From: Pseudomonadota bacterium
Lineage (GTDB): Bacteria > Pseudomonadota > Alphaproteobacteria > Rhizobiales > Xanthobacteraceae
NCBI GenBank assembly: GCA_023386635.1
Contig: JAEWJH010000021.1
Coordinates: 24,704-88,703 of the forward strand
Direction: 5' to 3'
Length of the DNA stretch: 64,000 bases
This document shows, in pieces, positions 42,475 through 49,630 of the stretch. The position numbers and the translations under genes were made by a program. Every line of letters starts with the position of its first letter. Position 1 is the first letter of the stretch. The notes beneath the pieces were generated by a model. It was not told where the DNA came from. It saw nothing but the letters and a program-made list of their open reading frames with translations, and did no database searches.

Positions 42475-43644
42475 TCAGTAAGACCTCGGCATACCGAGCA
42501 CATGCTCGCCGAGATAAGCGAGGATCAGATTGCTGGAGATCGGCGCAACCTGATACAGGCGCGTCTCGCGGAATTTTCGCTCGACGTCGTACTCGGCTGC
42601 AAACCCGAACCCGCCGTGGGTCTGCAAACAGGCATTGGCCGCCTGCCACGACGCCTCGGCGGCGAGCATCTTCGCCATATTGGCTTCGGCGCCACACGGC
42701 TGATGGTTGTCGTGGAGCCAAGCCGCCTTGTAGCGCATCAGGCTCGCCGCTTCGATCGCTGCGTAACTTTGCGCGACGGGAAACTGAATGCCCTGGTTCT
42801 GGCCGATCGGCCGCCCGAATACGGTACGCTCCCGACCATAAGCCGCAGCCTTTTCGACGAACCAGTGACCGTCGCCAATGCACTCCGCGGCAATCAGCGT
42901 CCGCTCGGCGTTCAGTCCTTCGAGAATGTATTTGAAGCCCTTGCCTTCCTCGCCGATGAGGTTTTCCGCCGGTACTTCTATGTTGTCGAAGAACACTTCG
43001 TTGGTTTCATGATTGACCATGTTGCGGATAGGACGCACGGTCATGCCCTGAGCCAAGGCATCCGCGACATTCACCAGCAGAACGGAAAGCCCTTCGGACT
43101 TCTTGCGAACCTGATCGACCGGCGTCGTGCGCGCCAGCAACACGAGAAAATCCGAATGTTGCAGCCGCGACGTCCAGACCTTCTGGCCGTTGACGATATA
43201 GCGGTCACCCTTACGGACAGCGGTGGTCTTCAACTTTGTCGTATCGGATCCGGTCGTCGGTTCCGTGACCGCCATCGACTGAATGCGCAATTCGCCGCTC
43301 GCGATCTTCGGCAGATAGGTCTTTTTCTGCTCCTCCGATCCGGCGCGCAGAAGCGTAGACATATTGTACATCTGGCCGTGGCAGGCACCGGAATTGCCGC
43401 CGCAATGATTGATCTCTTCGAGAATGATCGATGCTTCCATGACGCCTAAACCGGAACCGCCGAATTCCTCCGGGATCAAGGCACTGAGCCAGCCGGCCTT
43501 CGTCAGCGCATCGACAAAAGCAGACGGATAGGCAGCCTCCTCATCGACCTTGCGCCAATACTCCGCCGGGAAACTGGCGCACAGATCGCGGATTGCCTCA
43601 CGCAAATCCTGATGTTCGCTCGCAAGCGGAATGACGCAGGGCAT
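42475..43644 (-). CDS. acyl-CoA dehydrogenase
   Basis: A 389-residue FAD enzyme. TEPTTGSDTTKLKTTA (~residue 133), NGQKVWTSRLQHSDF and the C-terminal YDVERKFRETRLYQVAPISS are typical. The position where catalytic Glu is placed in short/medium-chain enzymes cannot be fixed by eye. First gene of the 12-gene minus-strand operon, 88 bases after the LysR gene on the same strand. Confidence 0.93.
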   Translation of the reverse strand: MPCVIPLASEHQDLREAIRDLCASFPAEYWRKVDEEAAYPSAFVDALTKAGWLSALIPEEFGGSGLGVMEASIILEEINHCGGNSGACHGQMYNMSTLLRAGSEEQKKTYLPKIASGELRIQSMAVTEPTTGSDTTKLKTTAVRKGDRYIVNGQKVWTSRLQHSDFLVLLARTTPVDQVRKKSEGLSVLLVNVADALAQGMTVRPIRNMVNHETNEVFFDNIEVPAENLIGEEGKGFKYILEGLNAERTLIAAECIGDGHWFVEKAAAYGRERTVFGRPIGQNQGIQFPVAQSYAAIEAASLMRYKAAWLHDNHQPCGAEANMAKMLAAEASWQAANACLQTHGGFGFAAEYDVERKFRETRLYQVAPISSNLILAYLGEHVLGMPRSY

Positions 43645-43714
43645 CGGTGCTCTCTCGTTATCGATACGATACGAGCCGTTGCGCCTTCCCGGAATGACAA
43701 TTTAGAAGATACTG

Positions 43715-43733
43715 ATTTCGCATAACGCAAAAT
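43715..43733. promoter_or_regulatory. possible LysR-type operator
   Basis: ATTTCGCATAACGCAAAAT is an imperfect dyad with the T-N11-A spacing of LysR sites, sitting in the 88-bp gap between the LysR gene and the operon it probably controls. Evidence is positional and weak. Confidence 0.3.
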
Positions 43734-44650
43734 CACTTGGATGGCCGCGACTTTTTTTCCGTTGCTGCGGCTGTCAAAAAGGAGATCAGCCGCTCGCTGG
43801 GCGGATCCATTGCCTCTCCATCGCGCATGCAAATGGCGTATTCGCGCTTGGCCCAGCCTTCGGCCAGCGGCACCAACGTGAGCTTCAACGCTTCGGACAA
43901 GGGCCGCGCGGCCAATTCCGGAAGGATGCCGACGCCGAGCCCTTGGCTGATCATCAGGCACATCACTTCGAAACTGCGCACTTGAACGCGAACCTTGATC
44001 GGACGCCCAAGTTCGGCAGCCCTGGAAGATAGCAAGCGATGTGTCGCAGTCCCGCTTTCAAGCGCCACGACATCTTCGTCGAGCATGTCGGCAAATCTTA
44101 GCTGGCGCCGGCGCGTGAACGGATGTCCGCGCGGCACGGCAACTGAAAGACGATCGCCGGCATATTTTCGAATCTTCAAACCATGGACATTGGATTCATA
44201 AACGATAATTCCTATGTCGGCCTGTTTACCCAGCACGGCGCTGATTGTGGCCGCGCTTGGCCGCTCCTCAAGGTCAAGCTTGATCTGCGGATTCAAGGTG
44301 ACGAACTTCGACAAGTCCCCAGCCAGTCGCTGAACCAGAGCCGAGCTCGACGCGCTGATACGGACATAGCCGCGGATGCCGGCGCGGTGTTCATCGAGAC
44401 TGATTTTTAGCTTGTCGCCCAGACGGAGAACGTCGCGTGCGTAATTCATCACGGTATTGCCGGCCGCTGTCGGCTCGATGCCATGGGTCCGCCGCACAAA
44501 CAGCGGCGCGCCCACCTGGTCCTCCAGCATGCTCAAGCGTCGACTAACCGCGGACAGAGCAATATTCAATTGCTCCGCTGCTCTGCTCATGCTTCGCGCT
44601 TCGCAGGCTGCGAGAAAAATCCGCAAACTCTGCAGATCATGATAAAGCAT
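43733..44650 (-). CDS. LysR-family transcriptional regulator
   Basis: A 305-residue LTTR. The N-terminal winged HTH reads SMSRAAEQLNIALSAVSRRL, and LFVRRTHGIEPTAAG follows. The C-terminal periplasmic-binding-like domain (residues ~90-290) senses an inducer. It is encoded on the same strand upstream of the catabolic operon rather than divergently, which is less common for LysR regulators. Confidence 0.93.
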   Translation of the reverse strand: MLYHDLQSLRIFLAACEARSMSRAAEQLNIALSAVSRRLSMLEDQVGAPLFVRRTHGIEPTAAGNTVMNYARDVLRLGDKLKISLDEHRAGIRGYVRISASSSALVQRLAGDLSKFVTLNPQIKLDLEERPSAATISAVLGKQADIGIIVYESNVHGLKIRKYAGDRLSVAVPRGHPFTRRRQLRFADMLDEDVVALESGTATHRLLSSRAAELGRPIKVRVQVRSFEVMCLMISQGLGVGILPELAARPLSEALKLTLVPLAEGWAKREYAICMRDGEAMDPPSERLISFLTAAATEKKSRPSK

Positions 44651-45173
44651 CGGTTGATCGCGTTACGCACCCGTATCCATTTTTGCTTATCGATGCGTCT
44701 GCTACAATGAAAAAGAACAATACGTGACGACCTTCTGAGAACGACATAGACCACTAACGCCAGATATCGACGTCCATCGTCACGGCCCTTCGCAACGGCT
44801 CCCGAAGGCAAACCCTACGTGGCGTAGCGATATCCGGCCGGCGGCTTACGCACAATCCTTGGGATCAAGGATGATTACAGCAGCCCGAGCTGCGTCGCGC
44901 CGTTGAGGCCCGATTGGGAAAGCTTTGCCAAGAAGCTGACGCCAGCCCGCACAGTGCCCGCCACGTCAAGTCGGATAAATATCAGTGATCGTCAGGCGAT
45001 CTGCGTCGGCCATGCGCCGCGCCTACGTATTCCGAGAAGGCCTCAACGACCTTCGCCAGCAGCCCATTGACCAAGTACTTGTTCAAAGCGACAAGCGGCG
45101 CGCCGATGGCGCGCCGCGCCGGCAAACATCCGAGTGCCCACACCCAGGTCCGGATCATTTTAAAAAGCTGTCC
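44651..45173. other. intergenic region, no supported gene
   Basis: This 523-bp gap separates the catabolic island from the stress/envelope region. The only frame of note is a 58-codon minus-strand ORF at 44982-45158 (listed separately). No terminator or tRNA is seen. Confidence 0.5.
44982..45158 (-). CDS. possible small protein, 58 residues
   Basis: ATG-initiated frame reading MIRTWVWALGCLPARR, then APLVALNKYLVNGLLAKVVE, ending GRRRSPDDH. The middle part has an amphipathic-helix look. There is no good ribosome site, and I do not recognise it. It may equally be chance or a gene fragment. Confidence 0.2.
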   Translation of the reverse strand: MIRTWVWALGCLPARRAIGAPLVALNKYLVNGLLAKVVEAFSEYVGAAHGRRRSPDDH

Positions 45174-45587
45174 CTACTTGGTTGAAATCCCACTGGTGGA
45201 TTTGACAGGCTTGCTCCCTGGCTCGTGAGCCATCGTCTTGGTGCGCGATGACACTTCCCCCTTATGGACTTTGGTGTGGGTCATGGATTTTGAGAACGTA
45301 CCGCCGTCATGGGCTTGCGCTTTGGCATGGCCGTTGAGATTGCTGCTGTTGCCGCCATTTGACACATTGCTATTGACGTTTTGGTTGGTGCCGCCGGCGG
45401 CGCTCCCACCCACTCCCAATGAGGATGAATTCCCCGAAGCCGCCCCGAGACCGAGGGTCGAAGCCGACGTGCCGCCCACCGCAGCGCTTCCGCCCGTTCC
45501 GCCTGTTGCGCTGCCCTGGCCGATCGCTGTTCCGGCGAGACCGCCGGTCAAAAATCCCGCAAGCATTATTGTGGCAAGTTTAGTCAT
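45174..45587 (-). CDS. small Gly/Ser/Asn-rich exported protein
   Basis: A 137-residue protein: signal peptide (residues ~1-23, LAGFLTGGLAGTAIGQG), then a low-complexity Gly/Ser/Ala/Asn region containing SLGVGGSAAGG and NVNSNVSNGG, then a basic His/Lys-rich tail. It shares the GxGGSAAG unit with the protein encoded at 45963-46532, so the two are paralogues. Its start overlaps the 3' end of the upstream small gene by 8 bases. Function unknown; a secreted or surface location is inferred from the signal. Confidence 0.75.
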   Translation of the reverse strand: MTKLATIMLAGFLTGGLAGTAIGQGSATGGTGGSAAVGGTSASTLGLGAASGNSSSLGVGGSAAGGTNQNVNSNVSNGGNSSNLNGHAKAQAHDGGTFSKSMTHTKVHKGEVSSRTKTMAHEPGSKPVKSTSGISTK

Positions 45588-45897
45588 GCTTTTTCTCCTT
45601 GTAGCGATATATGGTGCAGCTTCCGTCTGAATTGGTGGTGACCATCTGACTTTGCCCGCTACCGCTGGTCGTAACGGTCGATGACATGCTTCCGTTGCCT
45701 GAGTGCATAGTCACACCACCGGCGCCGCTTGTTTGAGCTGAAACGGTCCCGTTGCCAGCTTGAACAGAAGTTGACAGTCCGCCAGCGGGCGGCGGCCCGT
45801 CGCGCTCGACGATCTTGCAATCGTTGTTATTATCCCCTGCAGAGGCCGGCGAAACCAAAAGAACCAGCGCTGAGAACGCCAGGAAAACGTGCCTCAT
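45580..45897 (-). CDS. small exported protein with Ser/Gly/Thr-rich middle
   Basis: A 105-residue protein. The signal peptide ends at SPASAGD, followed by DNNNDCKIVERDGPPP, a Ser/Gly/Thr/Val-rich stretch of alternating small and beta-prone residues, and a C-terminal DGSCTIYRYKEKK. Two Cys (near residues 27 and 94) could form a disulfide. Similar small secreted proteins are common in Bradyrhizobium-type genomes; function unknown. Confidence 0.75.
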   Translation of the reverse strand: MRHVFLAFSALVLLVSPASAGDNNNDCKIVERDGPPPAGGLSTSVQAGNGTVSAQTSGAGGVTMHSGNGSMSSTVTTSGSGQSQMVTTNSDGSCTIYRYKEKKHD

Positions 45898-45922
45898 ATA
45901 AACCTCCTCGGAACGGTCAGGG

Positions 45923-45950
45923 CCGGGTGCCCGCGCAAACGAGCACCCGG
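45923..45950. terminator. strong hairpin in the short intergenic gap
   Basis: CCGGGTGC and GCACCCGG form a perfect 8-bp stem with a 12-base loop, between the ends of two same-strand genes. No T-run follows on either strand, so it may be an attenuating or mRNA-stabilising hairpin rather than a terminator. Confidence 0.45.
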
Positions 45951-45962
45951 TTCGCCGAAGAA

Positions 45963-46532
45963 TTAATGCTTCCGGTCCTGCTTTTCGTGGGCGTTCATGC
46001 GACCTTGCGCTCCATGCTTGCCCGCCTTGTCGTCGGCGTTATTCAAACCGCTGCCCGCGGCAGACCCACCGGCACCGACCGTTGAGGACGCGCCGGACTT
46101 GCCGGCTGTCGAGCCGCCGGCCCCAAGCGTCGACGCCGAACCCGAGCCGGACCCGCTGCCCGCGGCCGAGCCGCCGGTACCGATCGAAGTCGACGTCGAA
46201 CCCTTGCCGGCTGTCGCGCCTCCCACTCCAAGCGTCGATGCCGAGCCCGAGCCGGACCCGCTGCCTGCGGCCGAGCCGCCGGTGCCGATCGACGTCGACG
46301 TTGAACCGTTGCCGGCGGTCGCGCCGCCTACTCCGAGCGTCGATGCCGAACCGGAGCCCGACCCACCCGCAGACGATCCGCCCGTTCCGAGGGTCGTGCT
46401 AGAGGAACCACTGCCAGCAGTAGATCCGCCGGCGCCGATAGTCGAACTCGATTGCGCTTGAGCCAAGCCGATACCGCCTGCCGCGATGATCGTCGAAGCA
46501 AGGGCTGCTGCCCGGAGAAGTTTAAACGTCAT
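45963..46532 (-). CDS. Gly/Ser/Thr repeat exported protein
   Basis: A 189-residue protein. Signal peptide to about residue 27 (AQAQS). The body is made of a 35-residue repeat of the type STLGVGGATAG-xGSTSTSIGTGGSAAGSGSGSGSA (two full copies and diverged flanking copies), and it ends in a charged tail KHGAQGRMNAHEKQD. The ATG has a GGAGGA site. The repeats lack Cys and aromatic residues and are likely disordered or beta-roll-like. Function unknown. Paralogue of the protein encoded at 45174-45587. Confidence 0.8.
   Translation of the reverse strand: MTFKLLRAAALASTIIAAGGIGLAQAQSSSTIGAGGSTAGSGSSSTTLGTGGSSAGGSGSGSASTLGVGGATAGNGSTSTSIGTGGSAAGSGSGSGSASTLGVGGATAGKGSTSTSIGTGGSAAGSGSGSGSASTLGAGGSTAGKSGASSTVGAGGSAAGSGLNNADDKAGKHGAQGRMNAHEKQDRKH
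46126..46335. repeat. 105-bp tandem repeat, two full units plus partial flanks
   Basis: The sequence beginning AGCGTCGA(C/T)GCCGA recurs at 46126, 46231 and 46336, exactly 105 bp apart. The unit encodes 35 residues of the exported repeat protein. Copies differ mostly at third positions, so the array is under protein-level selection and not freshly amplified. Confidence 0.85.
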
Positions 46533-46893
46533 AGGAATCCTCCAGAAAAATTGAAAGGAACTCACATCGCCATAAGAGGCGTGGATTCAAGTTGCACAGC
46601 GTCGAACTCGTTCCTCATGATCTGAATAGATTTATGAACGCACATTAAGGCGAAGAATGTTCGTCTCCTGATCGCATGGATGTTGTTTGCGCGTGCGAAA
46701 CGTTTGCAGCATAGGGGAGACATTCAGCTTCTGGCGTCGTTGACATGGCCCCGTGTTCGTCAAGCGGTTGCTAGATCATGATGCGCCAAGCGAGTGGCCT
46801 CGCGCGGAAAATGCGGCGGTGCGCGGCATCACCCGAGGATTGGTGCACAACCTCATCGGGAGAATCATGCAGTTCCTTGTTCCGTGCGTTATC

Positions 46894-46918
46894 GGAACGC
46901 TGCGGCTGATCCAGCGTT
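46894..46918 (+). promoter_or_regulatory. general-stress (EcfG-type) promoter
   Basis: GGAAC (46894-46898), 16 bases, CGTT (46915-46918) is an exact match to the alphaproteobacterial EcfG consensus. It lies 24 bases upstream of the start codon at 46943. Confidence 0.75.
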
Positions 46919-46942
46919 GGCTTCTCAACTATGGAGCGCGCT

Positions 46943-47632
46943 ATGCCAATTCTCGGATTCATGCTGGCATGTACCGTCATTCTTGCTGGCGGTTTATTCG
47001 GCATTTCGGCCGTGTTGAACGCTCCGCCGGTGAAGCAAGAAAGCTCCGGACTCGCGTCGTCCGCAGTGGCGGAACAGGACCGGTCATCGGGGAAGGAGTC
47101 TGTCGATTCTGCGAATCGAGATCGTCTTGCAAAGTCGTTAATCAACCCTGTGGTCGTGAAGCGTGAGACCGATGTCGAGGCCGGCGATCACCCTCTCAAC
47201 GGCGATCACCCTCTCAACAATGTATCTGCAGCGCCCGCCGCAAACGCGGCACATTCGGGCTTGGAGACCGCTTCCGACATCTCGTCAAAGACGCAATTCT
47301 TGGGCCGTATCGTGAGCGTGCCGCCCAGCCCGCCATCCCCCGACGTCACGTCAATAAAATCAGACGGCGCGCCTGTAAAATCTGCAGAAAGGCCCGACAT
47401 CGCAAAGTCGAGCCATCGTCAGCCTGACGTCGAGTCCGACCGCAAGGATCGCGTTGCAAAGAACAAAGAACGCTCGAACAAGGACGTTGCACGACGAACT
47501 CTTCGGGAGCACGCAAAGCGGAAGGCGGTTGCGAAACGAGCCCCTATCCCCTCGAGAGAAGAGCTCGACGAGTTGATCGGGTTTGAATCCTCGTCCCCAC
47601 GGGAAGTGGTTGTCTACCATACTTTCGAGTGA
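46943..47632 (+). CDS. single-membrane-span hypothetical protein
   Basis: A 229-residue protein with an N-terminal hydrophobic segment (ILGFMLACTVILAGGLFGIS) followed by a long polar, probably disordered, Ser/Lys/Arg-rich region. It contains an exact duplication GDHPLN-GDHPLN and a basic patch near residues 170-205 (RRTLREHAKRKAVAKRAP). The upstream in-frame ATG at 46931 is rejected because its GGAG serves as the ribosome site of this start. An EcfG-type promoter precedes it, so it is probably induced by stress. I do not recognise the family. Confidence 0.7.
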   Translation: MPILGFMLACTVILAGGLFGISAVLNAPPVKQESSGLASSAVAEQDRSSGKESVDSANRDRLAKSLINPVVVKRETDVEAGDHPLNGDHPLNNVSAAPAANAAHSGLETASDISSKTQFLGRIVSVPPSPPSPDVTSIKSDGAPVKSAERPDIAKSSHRQPDVESDRKDRVAKNKERSNKDVARRTLREHAKRKAVAKRAPIPSREELDELIGFESSSPREVVVYHTFE

Positions 47633-48115
47633 AGCTCGTCCGAAGAGGACAGCTATGTTAGGCTCTTGAGATGAGGGAAGCGGCGAGTTGAGTAATGTCG
47701 GCACGGCGGCGGCAGTCGCCAATCCCATATTCCATACGACCGACACGTACGTGCACGCATTGCCGGTCCTGGGTCGAGAAATTGCTAACTGACTCCTGCA
47801 TCCTCCGACTCCGATTGCACATGGTTAAGTCGGCTGAGCCCCGACTCACACTGCTCACCAATGTCGCGCAGCCCTGACCTTGTCCATTTAACCGCCAGAT
47901 CGCTTGATCTGGAAAGAACAGTTCAGCGGTAAACATGGATTCCTTATTACTACACTACCGGGCGCTGGCCACTGCGCAGAACTTCCCAACGGAACAAAGT
48001 GGGAGGCCAAGACTTAGCCCTTCTTACCGATGATAAGCATTTGCGAGCATATTAATGGAACTCCGCTCAGATTATTCCGTTCTATTCGAAGGCCTCTTAC
48101 AGGAATGGAACTGCC
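47633..48115. other. intergenic region upstream of opgG
   Basis: No supported gene in 483 bp; small frames here lack ribosome sites and protein-like composition. It contains the EcfG-type promoter at 48057-48081. Confidence 0.6.
48057..48081 (+). promoter_or_regulatory. general-stress (EcfG-type) promoter of opgG
   Basis: GGAAC (48057-48061), 16 bases, CGTT (48078-48081), the exact consensus, 35 bases before the opgG start codon. Confidence 0.75.
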
Positions 48116-49630
48116 TTGAAACGCCGCGACTTTCTCAGGGCGTCCGTCGCCTTTCCTATACTCACTGTTATGAACCGTGGGTCATCGATCTCTGCTGAGG
48201 CTTCGGAACTTCAATTTGGCGCGTCCTATGTTCGCAAAGTCGCGCAAGAAACAGCAGCTGCGCCTTATCAAGCACCCGACCAAGAGCTACCGAAATCTCT
48301 CCGGGACTTAGATTACGACAGCTATCGGAACATTCGTTTCCTTCCCGATCGCGCACTGTGGCGCGGTGAAAAACTTCCCTTCCAGGTTCAATTTTTTCAT
48401 CGGGGCTTCCTTTACACTAACAAGGTCGAGATCTTTGAGGTCATCGGTGAGAAGGCCACAAAAATCGCCTATCGCGCCGATTCGTTCTCATTTGGTAGCA
48501 TCGAACCGCCCCCCGCAGCTGTAGACTTGGGCTTTGGCGGGTTTCGGATCCATGCGCCGATAAACAGACCCGACTATTATGATGAAGTATGCGTGTTTCT
48601 CGGGGCGAGCTACTTCCGCGCGGTCGCCAAGGGCGAGATTTATGGTCTTTCGGCGCGCGGGCTCTCGATCAACACGGGCAATGCGAAAGGCGAAGAGTTT
48701 CCATTCTTCAAGGCATTCTGGATCGAAAAGCCGCCATTAAATGCCAGCTCTATTGTGGTGCACGCTTTGCTCGACAGCAAAAGCGCGGCTGCGGCGTATC
48801 GCTTCACCATCCGGCCCGGTAGCACCACTGTTTTCGATGTCGAGATGTCGATCTACCCCCGAGTGGAAGTTAAAAATCCTGGCCTTGCTCCTATGACGAG
48901 CATGTTCTTTTTTGGGCCAAACGACCGAAACGAAGTCGATGATTTCCGCCCGGCAGTGCATGACTCGGAAGGCTTGGCAATTCTGAACGGCCGAGACGAA
49001 CAAATCTGGCGTCCGCTAAACAATCCGCGCGATTTGCAGATCAGCGAATTTTCCGATCTCAACCCGCGAGGTTTTGGGCTGATGCAACGGAGCAAGGACT
49101 TCGCTGCGTTTCAAGACCTTGAGTCACGGTTTGAGCGACGGCCTAGCGCCTGGGTTGAGCCGATCGGCGATTGGGGCGAAGGCGTCGTTAAACTCATAGA
49201 GATTCCGACTAAAGAAGAAATCCACGACAACATTGCTAGCTTCTGGCAACCGAAGGCCCCACTGCAAGCTAAGCTCGAGCATAATTTTACCTACCGGATC
49301 CACTGGGGCCCCGATCTGCCAAAGGAATCATCTCTTGCGCGATTTTCACGCACCGCAGTCGGCAAAAAGGGAGACGATATAAAGCTGTTTGTCCTTGATT
49401 TGGTTGGAGACAAGCTGAAAGGAGTTCAACCCGGCGCTGTTAAGGGCGTTGTTTCTGCTGAAAAGTCAGAAATCAAAAATGTAGTAACTCAGCCCAATCC
49501 TGAAACCGGCGGATGGCGCCTCAGTTTCGAGATTTCGGTCAAGGACCAGACGCCAGTCGAGTTGCGCGCCGTACTGATGGAAGACGACAAGCCTCTATCA
49601 GAGGTCTGGATCTACCGATGGACACCGTAA
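48116..49630 (+). CDS. opgG: periplasmic glucan biosynthesis protein OpgG/OpgD
   Basis: A 504-residue MdoG-family protein for osmoregulated periplasmic glucan backbone synthesis or branching. The N-terminus KRRDFLRAS is a Tat signal, as in OpgD. Family landmarks: LDYDSYRNIRFLPDRALWRG, GFGGFRIHAPIN, FGASYFRAV-like region, SMFFFGPNDR and LNNPRDLQ. It starts with TTG, 11 bases after an AGGAATGG site. The stop overlaps opgH by 13 bases, so the pair is coupled. Base composition is clearly lower in GC than the catabolic region. Confidence 0.93.
   Translation: MKRRDFLRASVAFPILTVMNRGSSISAEASELQFGASYVRKVAQETAAAPYQAPDQELPKSLRDLDYDSYRNIRFLPDRALWRGEKLPFQVQFFHRGFLYTNKVEIFEVIGEKATKIAYRADSFSFGSIEPPPAAVDLGFGGFRIHAPINRPDYYDEVCVFLGASYFRAVAKGEIYGLSARGLSINTGNAKGEEFPFFKAFWIEKPPLNASSIVVHALLDSKSAAAAYRFTIRPGSTTVFDVEMSIYPRVEVKNPGLAPMTSMFFFGPNDRNEVDDFRPAVHDSEGLAILNGRDEQIWRPLNNPRDLQISEFSDLNPRGFGLMQRSKDFAAFQDLESRFERRPSAWVEPIGDWGEGVVKLIEIPTKEEIHDNIASFWQPKAPLQAKLEHNFTYRIHWGPDLPKESSLARFSRTAVGKKGDDIKLFVLDLVGDKLKGVQPGAVKGVVSAEKSEIKNVVTQPNPETGGWRLSFEISVKDQTPVELRAVLMEDDKPLSEVWIYRWTP

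Noticed and set aside
28261..43644. Straight nicotinate degradation (nic) cluster
   Set aside because: No NicX-type ring-cleaving dioxygenase, the maleate-isomerase-like protein lacks catalytic Cys, and CoA-dependent steps are added; only a partial resemblance.
46126..46335. CRISPR-like or minisatellite array
   Set aside because: The 105-bp units are contiguous, coding and lack unique spacers; this is a protein repeat.
45997..46461. Long Pro/Ala/Glu-rich open frame on the plus strand
   Set aside because: It is the antisense of the Gly/Ser repeat gene; its regular composition is forced by the repeat, and it has no ribosome site.
47658..47936. Minus-strand 92-codon open frame in the gap before opgG
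   Set aside because: No ribosome site, no homologous pattern, mixed composition.
47987..48020. Additional stress promoters of the form GGAAC-N16/17-ACTT (also near 46600 and 59180 on the minus strand)
   Set aside because: The second box does not match CGTT; occurrences are explainable by chance at this GC content.
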